DNA of 64,000 nt. Origin: CAYNHZ01 sp964397445. GTDB taxonomy: Bacteria; Bacteroidota; Bacteroidia; Bacteroidales; UBA932. How positions within the stretch are numbered: position 1 is the first letter of the stretch; every line of letters begins with the position of its first letter. The position numbers were made by a program, and so were the translations under genes. The stretch lies in the NCBI GenBank assembly GCA_964397445.1, contig CAYNHZ010000001.1, positions 248,001-312,000 of the forward strand. The letters run 5' to 3'. Shown here piece by piece: positions 16,736 through 25,333 of this stretch. The notes beneath the pieces are model-generated. The model was not told the origin of the DNA. It did no database searches and saw only the letters and a program-made list of their open reading frames with translations.

Positions 16736-18523
16736 TTAATCTAATTTCAGTACCGCCATAAATGCCGATTGAGGTACCTCTACATTACCCACTTGACGCA
16801 TCCGTTTCTTCCCTTTTTTCTGTTTTTCAAGTAGTTTGCGCTTACGAGATATGTCACCTCCGTAACACTTTGCAATAACATCTTTTCGTACAGCCTTAAC
16901 TGTCTCTCTTGCTATGATTTTAGCACCTATTGCTGCTTGGATTGCTATCTCAAATTGCTGCCTCGGGATAAGATCTTTAAGCTTTTCACACATTTTGCGT
17001 CCAAACTCATAAGCCCTTTCACGATGAATAAGAGATGAAAGTGCATCTACCTGTTCTCCATTGAGCAATATATCCAACTTAACAAGATCTGCCCTTTGGT
17101 ACCCAATGATATGGTAGTCGAAAGAGGCATATCCGCGCGAAATAGATTTGAGCTTGTCGTAAAAATCAAAAACAATCTCAGCAAGAGGCATATCATAATT
17201 GAGCTCAACTCTATCTGAGGTCAAAAAATGTTGACCTTTGAGAACACCTCGTTTATCGAGACAGAGTTTCATTATCTGTCCGAAATACTCACTCTTCGAT
17301 ATTATTTGAGCCCTGATATATGGCTCCTCTATATAGTCAATAAGTGTAAGGGGGGGAAGACCGGATGGATTATGAACATCTACTATCTCCTTTTGTGTGG
17401 TATATACCTTATAGGAGACGTTGGGAACAGTGGTGATAACATCCATATCGAACTCTCGATAGAGACGCTCCTGCATAATCTCAAGATGGAGCAGTCCGAG
17501 GAAGCCGCATCTGAAACCAAATCCAAGGGCGAGGGAAGCCTCAGGTTCAAAAACCAAAGAGGCATCGTTGAGTCTTAATTTCTCAAGAGATGCCCTAAGA
17601 TCTTCATATTCATCTGTTTCTACTGGATATACCCCTGCAAAAAGCATTGGTTTGACCTCTTCAAAACCGGCGATCGAATTTGCACAAGGATTCTCTACGT
17701 GTGTAATCGTATCACCCACTTTCACCTCAACTGCTGTTTTAATCCCTGAAATTATATACCCTACATTCCCGGTTGTTACCTCTTTGGTGGGGCACATTTT
17801 CAGACTAAGATACCCAACTTCATCTGCCTCATACTCTTTGCCCGTATTAAAAAATTTCACCTTATCCCCCTGTCTGAGGAGACCATTCACAACCTTAAAG
17901 TAGGCAATTATTCCCCTAAACGGGTTAAATACCGAATCGAAAATAAGTGCTTGTAAAGGTGCGTTTTCGTCCCCCTTTGGTGCCGGAAACTTCTCCACTA
18001 TTGCCTCAAGTATCTCAGGTATCCCCTTCCCGGTTTTTGCACTCGCAAGAAGAATATCCGATTTATCGCAACCGATAAGGTCTATGATCTGATCGCTTAC
18101 CACCTCAACCATAGCCGCATCCATATCTATTTTATTTAAAACAGGTATGATTTCAAGATCGTGATTTATAGCAAGGTATAAGTTTGATATAGTCTGCGCT
18201 TGGATTCCTTGAGAAGCATCTACAACTAAAAGTGCCCCTTCACAAGAGGCTATTGCTCTTGATACTTCATAAGAAAAATCGACGTGTCCCGGAGTATCCA
18301 ACAGGTTGAGTGTATATTGCTCCCCTTTATAATTATATTGCATCTGGATAGCGTGACTCTTAATCGTTATCCCTTTCTCTTTCTCAAGATCCATTGAGTC
18401 AAGCACCTGATTCTCCATATCACGCTCGCTAACAGTGTGAGTATATTCCAACAATCTGTCTGCTAATGTACTTTTTCCGTGATCAATATGAGCGATGATG
18501 CAAAAATTCCTTATGTGTTTCAT
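16736..18523 (-). CDS. lepA: Elongation factor 4 (LepA)
   Basis: Translational GTPase related to EF-G that acts on stalled or back-translocating ribosomes. From ATG 18523 it is 595 residues, opening MKHIRNFCIIAHIDHGKSTLADRLLEYT with the G1 motif AHIDHGKST. LLDTPGHVDFSYEV (G3, with the catalytic His) and NKIDMDAA (G4) follow; the LepA-specific C-terminal domain ends KKRMRQVGNVEVPQSAFMAVLKLD. A frame extension to 18565 overlaps the -7 element at 18563-18570 and adds no family sequence. Convergent with the lipoprotein gene, divergent from transketolase. Confidence 0.96.
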   Translation of the reverse strand: MKHIRNFCIIAHIDHGKSTLADRLLEYTHTVSERDMENQVLDSMDLEKEKGITIKSHAIQMQYNYKGEQYTLNLLDTPGHVDFSYEVSRAIASCEGALLVVDASQGIQAQTISNLYLAINHDLEIIPVLNKIDMDAAMVEVVSDQIIDLIGCDKSDILLASAKTGKGIPEILEAIVEKFPAPKGDENAPLQALIFDSVFNPFRGIIAYFKVVNGLLRQGDKVKFFNTGKEYEADEVGYLSLKMCPTKEVTTGNVGYIISGIKTAVEVKVGDTITHVENPCANSIAGFEEVKPMLFAGVYPVETDEYEDLRASLEKLRLNDASLVFEPEASLALGFGFRCGFLGLLHLEIMQERLYREFDMDVITTVPNVSYKVYTTQKEIVDVHNPSGLPPLTLIDYIEEPYIRAQIISKSEYFGQIMKLCLDKRGVLKGQHFLTSDRVELNYDMPLAEIVFDFYDKLKSISRGYASFDYHIIGYQRADLVKLDILLNGEQVDALSSLIHRERAYEFGRKMCEKLKDLIPRQQFEIAIQAAIGAKIIARETVKAVRKDVIAKCYGGDISRKRKLLEKQKKGKKRMRQVGNVEVPQSAFMAVLKLD

Positions 18524-18562
18524 CCGTTTGATTAAATATTTCCGAAATTTGATATTTAGGCG

Positions 18563-18570
18563 CAAATATA
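18563..18570 (-). promoter_or_regulatory. -7 element of lepA
   Basis: TATATTTG on the minus strand (CAAATATA on the plus), about 40 bases before the lepA start. The opposite direction has only a near match, TACCTTAG at 18602-18609, for the transketolase gene. Confidence 0.5.
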
Positions 18571-18630
18571 CATTACTTTTTGATTTTCTTTAAATTCATA
18601 TTACCTTAGCATCACAATAAAAACCTCTAT

Positions 18631-19476
18631 ATGTCAAATACTGAACAACTAAAAAAGACAGCTTCTCAAATTAGAAGAGATATTATAAGAATGGTAACAA
18701 AAGCTCAATCAGGTCACCCGGGGGGTTCATTGAGTAGTACAGATATTGTAACAGCACTTTTTTTTGATGTTATGAAACACTCCCCAAAGGGGTGGGATCG
18801 AAAAGGGATTGGAAACGATATGTTTTTTTTATCTGCAGGCCATATGTCGCCCCTTTTTTATAGTGCACTCGCACGGAGCGGTTATTTTCCAATTTCCGAT
18901 TTAGCCACTTTTAGACAATATGGATCTAAACTACAAGGTCATCCATCTGTTGATAAAGGATTGCCCGGGGTTTATGAGGCGTCAGGCTCATTGGGACAAG
19001 GGCTCTCCGTTGCAATAGGTGCTGCACTTGGTAAAAGGGTAAATAAAGAGTCCAATTTCGTTTATGTACTTCTTGGTGATGGGGAATGTGAAGAGGGACA
19101 AGTATGGGAAGCAGCTCTATTTGGAGCACAACATAAGGTTGACAATATTATCGCAATGGTAGATATGAATGGGCAACAAATTGATGGATCTGTTGATTCT
19201 GTTATTAGTCTTGGTGATCTCAAGGGAAAATGGCAAAAATTCGGTTGGGAGTGCATTATTGCTCAAGGAAACGATATGGAGTGTGTCCTCAATGCCTTTA
19301 AAGAGGCTAAATCGCTTACCGGAAAAGGGAAGCCTGTAATGATTCTTTTCAAAACAGAGATGGGATATGGTGTCGATTTTATGGTAGGTACACATAAGTG
19401 GCACGGTAAGGCTCCCTCAAAAGAGCAGTGCGAAACAGCTATGACACAGCTTGAAGAGACTCTCGGAGATTTCTAA
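18631..19476 (+). CDS. Transketolase, N-terminal subunit
   Basis: Thiamine-diphosphate half of a split transketolase, moving two-carbon units in the non-oxidative pentose phosphate pathway. 281 residues. QSGHPGGSLSSTDIV (about 27-41), GHPSVDKGLPGVYEASGSLGQGLSVAIGAALG (about 106-137) and the ThDP/Mg motif GDGECEEGQVWEAALF with its partner Asn about 30 residues on (VDMNGQQIDG) are present. Its partner subunit follows after 34 bases. Many bacteria keep such a split enzyme besides, or instead of, a full-length one. Confidence 0.93.
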   Translation: MSNTEQLKKTASQIRRDIIRMVTKAQSGHPGGSLSSTDIVTALFFDVMKHSPKGWDRKGIGNDMFFLSAGHMSPLFYSALARSGYFPISDLATFRQYGSKLQGHPSVDKGLPGVYEASGSLGQGLSVAIGAALGKRVNKESNFVYVLLGDGECEEGQVWEAALFGAQHKVDNIIAMVDMNGQQIDGSVDSVISLGDLKGKWQKFGWECIIAQGNDMECVLNAFKEAKSLTGKGKPVMILFKTEMGYGVDFMVGTHKWHGKAPSKEQCETAMTQLEETLGDF

Positions 19477-19510
19477 TTTATACCAACTTTAAAAAATCGA
19501 AAATAATAAT

Positions 19511-20464
19511 ATGAATTTCACAAATACAGGAAATAAAGACACCCGATCAGGCTTTGGTGCCGGTTTAACAGAATTGGGAAGAAACAACCCGGATGTAGTT
19601 GCGTTGTGCGCCGATCTTATCGGTTCACTAAAAATGGATGACTTCGTAAAAGAGCATCCCGATAGATTTTTTCAATGTGGAATAGCTGAGGCCAATATGA
19701 TTGGGGTAGCGGCAGGTCTCTCACTCAACGGGAAAATTCCATTTGCAGGATCTTTTGCAAATTTTGTAACGGCGAGGGTCTATGACCAGATAAGACAAAG
19801 TGTTTCATACAGTAATACAAATGTTAAGATATGTGCTTCTCACGCAGGTATTACCCTCGGAGAGGATGGGGCGACACATCAGACAATGGAAGATATAGGA
19901 CTTATGAGAATGTTGCCGGGAATGGTTGTAATAAATCCTTGTGACTATAACCAAACTAAAGCGGCGACTATTGCGGCAGCAAATTACTATGGCCCTGTTT
20001 ATTTGAGATTTGGCAGACCTTCTGTTCCAAATTTTACCCCAGAAAATCAAAAATTCGAGATTGGTAAAGCTCTTAACCTTATAGAGGGGAGTGATGTAAC
20101 CATCTTTGCAACAGGACATTTAGTTTGGGAATCCATCCTCGCAGCAGAAATTTTAAAAAGAGAGGGCATCTCTGTTGAATTGATTAATATTCACACTATA
20201 AAGCCACTTGATGAGACTGCTGTGCTAAATTCCGTTTCAAAAACAAAATGTGCTGTTTGTGCAGAAGAGCATCTGGTTGCAGGGGGATTAGGCGAATTAA
20301 TCTCCGGTCTATTTGCAAGAAACACCCCTTACCCAATAGAATTTATCTCTGTTGATAATAAATTTGGCCAAAGCGGAACCCCTTCAGAGCTGATGAAAGC
20401 GTACGGTTTGGACTCAGAGCATATTGTAATAGCTGCTAAAAGGGCCATTAGTAGAAAGAGGTAG
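19511..20464 (+). CDS. Transketolase, C-terminal subunit
   Basis: Pyrimidine-binding and C-terminal domains of the split transketolase, 317 residues. The motif CGIAEANMIGVAAGLSLNGKIPFAGSFANF (about 56-85) holds the Glu that activates the thiamine ring. DGATHQTMEDIGLMRMLPGMVVINPCDYNQT (about 118-148) and LINIHTIKPLD (about 232-242) are typical. It pairs with the upstream N-terminal subunit. The stop codon is 2 bases before an ECF sigma factor gene, so a metabolic enzyme and a regulatory module share a transcript. Confidence 0.93.
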   Translation: MNFTNTGNKDTRSGFGAGLTELGRNNPDVVALCADLIGSLKMDDFVKEHPDRFFQCGIAEANMIGVAAGLSLNGKIPFAGSFANFVTARVYDQIRQSVSYSNTNVKICASHAGITLGEDGATHQTMEDIGLMRMLPGMVVINPCDYNQTKAATIAAANYYGPVYLRFGRPSVPNFTPENQKFEIGKALNLIEGSDVTIFATGHLVWESILAAEILKREGISVELINIHTIKPLDETAVLNSVSKTKCAVCAEEHLVAGGLGELISGLFARNTPYPIEFISVDNKFGQSGTPSELMKAYGLDSEHIVIAAKRAISRKR

Positions 20465-20466
20465 AA

Positions 20467-21009
20467 ATGGAGGATAAAGAAATTCTGGATATTTATCGCG
20501 AAGGGGGCAAAGAAGATTATGCCTTTAATTTGATCGTGCGTAAATATTCCGAGCGACTTTATTGGCATATTAGAAAATTGGTGAACGATCACGATGAAGC
20601 TAACGATTTGGTTCAAAATACTTTGGTAAAAGCATGGAGATATCTTCCCGATTTTAGAGAGGAGGCGAAGCTTTATACTTGGCTATATAGAATAGCGACA
20701 AACGAGACTCTTACTTTTATGAGAAAGGAGAAACTTAGAAATGTATTCTCCTTGACCGATTATGAATCCGTTTTATCTAACAAGCTTGAAGCTGACCCCT
20801 ATTTTAATGGCGATAGTATTCAAAAAGAGTTGTTTAAGGCTATCCGTAAGTTACCTCCAAAACAAAGAACAGTTTTTAATTTAAAGTATTTTGAAGAGAT
20901 GAAATATGAGGAAATATCAGAGATTTTGGGGGGAAGTGTAGGCTCATTAAAAGCATCATATCATCACGCATATATAAAAATTCAGGCAAGTTTGGAAAAA
21001 AATAATTAA
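20467..21009 (+). CDS. ECF-type RNA polymerase sigma factor
   Basis: Alternative sigma-70 family factor of 180 residues with regions 2 and 4 only. Region 2 is about residues 20-90 (YSERLYWHIRKLVNDHDEANDLVQNTLVKAWRYLPDF plus KLYTWLYRIATNETLTFMR). Region 4 is about 123-178 (LPPKQRTVFNLKYFEEMKYEEISEILGGSVGSLKASYHHAYIKI) with its helix-turn-helix. It begins 2 bases after the transketolase gene. The next two genes encode a one-helix membrane protein and a Spy-like secreted protein, the usual anti-sigma/sensor pair in Bacteroidota (inference). Confidence 0.92.
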   Translation: MEDKEILDIYREGGKEDYAFNLIVRKYSERLYWHIRKLVNDHDEANDLVQNTLVKAWRYLPDFREEAKLYTWLYRIATNETLTFMRKEKLRNVFSLTDYESVLSNKLEADPYFNGDSIQKELFKAIRKLPPKQRTVFNLKYFEEMKYEEISEILGGSVGSLKASYHHAYIKIQASLEKNN

Positions 21010-21087
21010 TCCTTTTAATTAAAGATAAGTCTAACTATATGGAAATGACCAATAATAAGATTTTACTAATGACATTTATATAAAATT

Positions 21088-21561
21088 ATGACACTTGAAA
21101 ATAAAATACATAATAGGAGTTTAGATAATTCAAGGCTTAAAGAAAATCCATTTTCGATGCCTGAGGGTTATTTGACAACTCTTGAGAACGATATTCACGA
21201 AAAGATACACAAGCCCGAAAAATATGTATCTCCTTTTATCGCTCAGACCAAATCTTATGCAATGCTTGCCCTCTCATTCGTAATTATTTTAGGAATAGGG
21301 TATGGAGTATTCTCTATCTCATCAAAATTAACCAACTCTTCCCCTGCTGAAAACTCAGGTGTTGTTGCCCTTATAGAAGACGGCTATGTCAATAGTCATT
21401 TTATTGAGTATCTTTACGATGAAATAGATTTAAGTGGCACTTTCGATAGTCCTGCAGAACAAAATTCAGATCAAGTGTCAGAAAGAGAATTAATGGAATA
21501 CTATGGAATAGTCGTACCAAACGATCTTAACCAAGCTAAATCATATAAAAACAATGAGTAA
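21088..21561 (+). CDS. Putative anti-sigma factor, single membrane segment
   Basis: No strong family match by eye. The 157 residues have a cytoplasmic N-terminal stretch (MTLENKIHNRSLDNSRLKENPFSMPEGYLTTLENDIHEKIHK) with the NPFxMPEGY pattern often seen in Bacteroidota proteins next to ECF sigma genes. One membrane segment lies near residues 53-75 (SYAMLALSFVIILGIGYGVFSI), followed by an acidic extracytoplasmic tail containing YDEIDLSGTF. Topology and position directly after the sigma factor suggest anti-sigma function. Its 3' end overlaps the next gene by 8 bases. Confidence 0.7.
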   Translation: MTLENKIHNRSLDNSRLKENPFSMPEGYLTTLENDIHEKIHKPEKYVSPFIAQTKSYAMLALSFVIILGIGYGVFSISSKLTNSSPAENSGVVALIEDGYVNSHFIEYLYDEIDLSGTFDSPAEQNSDQVSERELMEYYGIVVPNDLNQAKSYKNNE

Positions 21562-22090
21562 TTTTTTAAAAATTTTCTGTCCTTTTCTACTGTTTATGTC
21601 GCTCTCTGTTTCGGCTCAGGACAAAGACACTAAAAACAGAAGAGAACAGATTGAGAATGCTAAAATCTCTTTTTTTACTTCTGAAATTGGTCTGACCCCG
21701 GAAGAGTCGAGACTATTTTGGCCTATCTATAATAAGTTTTCTGAAGATATAATGCAAGCTCATCTCAACACAAGAGAGAGCTACAAGGATATTAAAAAAG
21801 CGTTAGAAGAAAACTCTTTATCAGATATTGAAATGAAAAAAATGGTTATCAAATATCTTGATAATTTTGAACGAGAAGGACAACTTCAAAAATTATATAT
21901 GTCCGAATTTTTCAAAGTTCTCTCTGCAAATAAAGTAGCAAAATTGTATGTTGCTGAAGAGGCATTTAGAATGACGATGATTAAAAAATGGAGAGATGAG
22001 AGTCGAAGTGCTTCAAGTAATAACAACAAAGATTTCCACAACAACAAAAATATGGGAGACAGCCCCTATTTAGATTTTGTTCACCAATGA
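21554..22090 (+). CDS. Spy/CpxP-like secreted protein of the ECF sigma operon
   Basis: Secreted, probably periplasmic, helical protein of 178 residues. A signal peptide MSNFLKIFCPFLLFMSLSVSAQ (cleavage after about 21) precedes charged helices. The segment EIGLTPEESRLFWPIYNKFSEDIMQA (about 43-68) resembles the LTxxQ-type repeat of Spy/CpxP sensors. The C-terminal 20 residues are Asn/Ser/Lys-rich. It overlaps its upstream neighbour by 8 bases and its stop overlaps the next start (ATGA at 22087-22090), so all are coupled. Often annotated as a sensor of ECF sigma factors. Confidence 0.72.
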   Translation: MSNFLKIFCPFLLFMSLSVSAQDKDTKNRREQIENAKISFFTSEIGLTPEESRLFWPIYNKFSEDIMQAHLNTRESYKDIKKALEENSLSDIEMKKMVIKYLDNFEREGQLQKLYMSEFFKVLSANKVAKLYVAEEAFRMTMIKKWRDESRSASSNNNKDFHNNKNMGDSPYLDFVHQ

Positions 22091-22737
22091 TAAAAGCGAT
22101 AGGAATTGAAAAAAATTTTGGGCAGTTAAAGGTTCTAAAAGGTATTGACTTTGAAGTTCGTCCATCAGAAGTGGTCTCTATAGTAGGGGCAAGCGGAGCA
22201 GGTAAGTCCACTCTCCTGCAAATACTTGGATCACTCTCAAAACCTGATTCCGGCACTGTGAATATTGATGGCACCGATATTTTTTCTCTCTCCCATAACG
22301 ATATTTCTGACTTTAGAAATCGTAAGATTGGTTTTGTTTTCCAATTTCACCATCTTCTCCCCGAATTTACTGCTTTAGAAAACGTTATGATCCCTGCGCT
22401 CATTGCAAAAGAGAACAGTTTGTCCTCCAAGAAAAGGGCAGTTTCTCTCCTGACTGAATTAGGCCTTGGGGAAAGGATCGAACACAAGCCTTCAGAACTT
22501 TCGGGTGGAGAACAACAACGGGTAGCGATAGCAAGGGCAATAATCAACAACCCTTCTGTTATTTTTGCAGACGAACCCTCTGGTAATCTTGATAGTAACA
22601 CAAAACAAGACATTCACAAATTGTTCTTTGATCTGCGTGACAAATACGGTCACACTATCGTTATAGTAACTCACGATAAAGAGCTCTCTACTATGGCAGA
22701 CAGAAGTCTTGAGATGAAAGATGGAAGATTCATTTAA
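22087..22737 (+). CDS. lolD: ABC transporter ATP-binding protein, LolD/MacB type
   Basis: Cytoplasmic ATPase of an ABC transporter of the LolCDE/MacB/FtsE group, 216 residues. Walker A GASGAGKST (37-45), Q-loop FVFQFHHLLPEFTALENV (about 81-98), signature LSGGEQQRVAIARAI (about 138-152), Walker B VIFADEPSGNLD (about 158-169) and H-loop VTHD (about 193-196) are intact. No permease gene is adjacent; the FtsX-type permease at 46950 is distant. Start overlaps the previous stop (ATGA), and the trmN6-like gene overlaps its end by 17 bases. Lipoprotein release is the likely role, macrolide or peptide export the alternative. Confidence 0.85.
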   Translation: MIKAIGIEKNFGQLKVLKGIDFEVRPSEVVSIVGASGAGKSTLLQILGSLSKPDSGTVNIDGTDIFSLSHNDISDFRNRKIGFVFQFHHLLPEFTALENVMIPALIAKENSLSSKKRAVSLLTELGLGERIEHKPSELSGGEQQRVAIARAIINNPSVIFADEPSGNLDSNTKQDIHKLFFDLRDKYGHTIVIVTHDKELSTMADRSLEMKDGRFI

Positions 22738-23446
22738 ATTTAAACATTTTGAAGTTTTAAACAGAGCCTCTTCTATGAAAGTTGGCACAGATGGTGTTTT
22801 ACTTGGGGCCTGGATGGATATTAAGGCAGACGACAGTCTACTGCTCGACATAGGGGCAGGAACAGGGATAATCTCTTTGATTGCCGCACAAAGATTGTCC
22901 TTAACACAATTTTCAAATTCTAATTACTCGATAACAGCATTGGAGATAGATTCACCTTCTGCAAAAGAGGCTGTCGAGAATTTTAATAAATCCCCCTGGT
23001 CTAAAAATTTATTTTTAAAAAATATCTCTATTCAAAATTTTGTTGAATCAAATAAATTTGATCTGATATTTTCCAACCCACCATTTTTCAACAATTCACT
23101 AAAAGCTCCCGACTCAAGAAGAAGCACAGCCCGCCACACCGATACACTCCCTTATGAACATCTTGTTAAGGCAGCCCAGACACTCCTTAAACCTAATGGA
23201 AGACTCGCTTTGATATTACCGGCAGAAGAGGGCGATTATTTTATAAAAAAAATGGATGGGATCTATTTAAAACGACTCTGTAAGGTGAAAACAACCGCTA
23301 ACAAACCTCCGAAAAGGTATTTAATGGAATTTACAGTTGAAGATAATAGTCTGGATATATCTGAAAATTATTTAGTTATGCAAGAAAACGGAGAGTACAC
23401 ACAAAGGTACAAAGATCTTACAAAAGACTTGTATCTAAGATTTTAG
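22721..23446 (+). CDS. tRNA1(Val) (adenine-37-N6)-methyltransferase-like protein
   Basis: SAM-dependent methyltransferase of the YfiC/TrmN6 group, 241 residues. The opening FKFKHFEVLNRASSMKVGTDGVLLGAWM (4-31) is diagnostic for this group. The SAM-binding loop is LLDIGAGTGIISL (about 41-53), and the catalytic NPPF motif is FSNPPFFNNSLKAPDSRRSTARH (about 114-136). RLALILPAEEGDYF (about 160-173) follows. It overlaps the LolD-type gene by 17 bases at its start and the converging transporter gene by 12 bases at its end. The exact tRNA target is by homology only. Confidence 0.88.
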   Translation: MEDSFKFKHFEVLNRASSMKVGTDGVLLGAWMDIKADDSLLLDIGAGTGIISLIAAQRLSLTQFSNSNYSITALEIDSPSAKEAVENFNKSPWSKNLFLKNISIQNFVESNKFDLIFSNPPFFNNSLKAPDSRRSTARHTDTLPYEHLVKAAQTLLKPNGRLALILPAEEGDYFIKKMDGIYLKRLCKVKTTANKPPKRYLMEFTVEDNSLDISENYLVMQENGEYTQRYKDLTKDLYLRF

Positions 23447-24346
23447 CCCTTTTTTCCACATTTGCCAAGAATTAAAAATATTTTGCCAGAACACATAAGT
23501 GGCAGGGACTACTGAAGATAGGGGGTCTAAGTAGGTTTGTGACATCCAAACAGCAAGAATCCCATTTTTCTGCCCGAGAGCCTGACCTCCTGCAACTGTA
23601 TCTCCATATTTTTTCCCAATCCAGCGACCAAATGCAAACTGAATGATACACTCTAAAAGTGATATTACAACCATTAGTATGATTATCACCCCATTTCCCT
23701 CTTGAATCATAATAAAATCAATTGTTTGGCCAATGACAAGTGTTAGGGCTACCGCCCAAATATAAAAAGGGAGCATTTTTCTCTTTACTATCAATGATGT
23801 GGTTTTGGGGAGAGTTTTCTTAAATAAGAGTGCCAAAATGAGAGGACCTATTATTATAGGTGCAACCTTCTTAATTATTATCCAAAAAGAGAGTGCAAAT
23901 GGGATTTGTTCTTGAAACCTCACCAATGAAAAACAGACTGGAGCCCAAAAAGCGATCACTAAATTATAGAGAATAGTATAGCTGACCATAGTCGCCATAT
24001 CTGCCCCCAATACAACAGCTACAACTGTAGCAGAGACCGCAATTGGGGCATACATCCCAATCATAGCACCTTGTGCCAATGTGTCGCTAAAAGGTAAAAA
24101 TATAAAATAAAAGAGGGTCCCCACAACCAATTGGAATCCCATCAACCACAAATGTAATCTTGTGATTCTTATCTTTCTATAATCCATATCACATAAGGTC
24201 AGAAATAGGATAAGAAAGATAATATAAGGGGAAAACGGACTAAGTTTTGCAAAAAAACTGTGAAAAAAAACACCCAAAACTATTGATATCGGAAGAACAA
24301 AAGGTCTTATCTTTTGTGTTTGGATATTCGGTATAAAAAATGTCAT
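23435..24346 (-). CDS. Bile acid:sodium symporter (BASS)-like membrane transporter
   Basis: Inner-membrane protein of 303 residues with about nine or ten hydrophobic segments spread over its whole length. The C-terminal block GGQALGQKNGILAVWMSQTYLDPLSSVVPATYVFWQNIFNSWQM resembles the BASS/SBF fold's crossover region. TVVAVVLGADMATMVSYTILYNLVIAFWAPVCF near the middle is the matching half. There is no signal peptide. It lies 7 bases after a secreted hydrolase gene. Its substrate is unknown; bile acid transport should not be assumed. Confidence 0.72.
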   Translation of the reverse strand: MTFFIPNIQTQKIRPFVLPISIVLGVFFHSFFAKLSPFSPYIIFLILFLTLCDMDYRKIRITRLHLWLMGFQLVVGTLFYFIFLPFSDTLAQGAMIGMYAPIAVSATVVAVVLGADMATMVSYTILYNLVIAFWAPVCFSLVRFQEQIPFALSFWIIIKKVAPIIIGPLILALLFKKTLPKTTSLIVKRKMLPFYIWAVALTLVIGQTIDFIMIQEGNGVIIILMVVISLLECIIQFAFGRWIGKKYGDTVAGGQALGQKNGILAVWMSQTYLDPLSSVVPATYVFWQNIFNSWQMWKKGLKS

Positions 24347-24353
24347 TATTCAA

Positions 24354-25274
24354 TCATTTTTTATTATGAAAAACATCGTTATAAAAATCATAGATACAAT
24401 GTGTTCTCTCCTGAAATGGCCCTAAATAAAACATATGAGATTCGAAAGGGGTAATAGTTCCTTTTAGTTGTTCTGAAAAATCCTTATACACAATCCTTTC
24501 ACCCCTCTTACCCTCATCATAACCTCTTCCGAGATGGTGTTCTTTGTCGCAGAACTGTTCTGCCAATTTTAGCACCACATCATATTTATTTGAGACAATA
24601 TATGTTTTCCCTTTAATATTATCAGATATAGGGGTCACCCAACTGAGATGCCCTTTAGAAGGTACGCAAGCTTCGTTCAATACCACATTGTTAAAAAACG
24701 ATATTTGTGGGGCATTTTTAGATAGCACCCCCTCCCCAAGAGTTTTGGCATAGGTGTTTCCCAAACTCAGAAACATTATTGAGCATTTTCTATTACTTTT
24801 TGAGATATAGACAGATAGCTCATTAAGAAAAGAATAAAACATCGGAATAGTTCTATCAATTCCCCTTTTTGTGTAATCAAAATTTTGGATAAGTCCCCTA
24901 CCACTCTTTACTCGTGCAGGCCAACTAAAAACAAGAACATCGATATTGTAAAGCTCCGGAAGATGAGCCATTTTTTTAGTGACCTTCTCAATATTATCTC
25001 CAAAACCATGAACAATCACAAGTAAATCACCCCCCCTTCCAAGAGAAGAGGCAAGGTCATTGATATTGTTTTTTTTAGTATAATTGATTGTATTCTTCTC
25101 CGTTTCCACTCTGACATACTGTAACTTATTGTCAAACATACGACTATAATTTGTATTCCCGGTAAGGATAGAACTTTGGTAGTCATATATACAACAAACC
25201 CCGAGTGAAGACTGTGAAAATATATTCATAGAATTAAGAATAAAAACAATAATAATAACAATTACCCTATTCAT
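24354..25274 (-). CDS. Secreted alpha/beta-hydrolase-like protein
   Basis: Exported protein of 306 residues with an N-terminal signal (MNRVIVIIIVFILNSMNIFSQS, cleavage near 20-22). The strand LLVIVHGFGDNIEKV (about 83-97) has the HGF oxyanion-hole motif of alpha/beta hydrolases. FSWPAR (about 115-120) is typical of DUF900-like members. The nucleophile position is within MFLSLGNTYAK (about 170-180), where most relatives have HSMGN. Thus the elbow is LSLGN rather than GxSxG. His near the C-terminus (ESHMFYLGPF or later) could complete a triad. It leads a two-gene unit with the transporter. Substrate unknown. Confidence 0.7.
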   Translation of the reverse strand: MNRVIVIIIVFILNSMNIFSQSSLGVCCIYDYQSSILTGNTNYSRMFDNKLQYVRVETEKNTINYTKKNNINDLASSLGRGGDLLVIVHGFGDNIEKVTKKMAHLPELYNIDVLVFSWPARVKSGRGLIQNFDYTKRGIDRTIPMFYSFLNELSVYISKSNRKCSIMFLSLGNTYAKTLGEGVLSKNAPQISFFNNVVLNEACVPSKGHLSWVTPISDNIKGKTYIVSNKYDVVLKLAEQFCDKEHHLGRGYDEGKRGERIVYKDFSEQLKGTITPFESHMFYLGPFQERTHCIYDFYNDVFHNKK

Positions 25275-25283
25275 AATTATAGC

Positions 25284-25316
25284 AAAAAGGGCACCATTTT
25301 TTATGACACCCTTTTT
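25284..25316 (-). terminator. Terminator after the EF-G paralogue gene
   Basis: AAAAAGGG (25284-25291) pairs with CCCTTTTT (25309-25316) across a 17-base loop, with T-rich sequence on both strands. It sits 18 bases past the EF-G-like stop and just before the start of the next leftward gene. Confidence 0.65.
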
Positions 25317-25333
25317 AACTTTAGTTGTAGAAA

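Noticed and set aside
21039..21083. 14-codon open frame between sigma and anti-sigma genes
   Set aside because: Too short, no promoter or family evidence; expected by chance.
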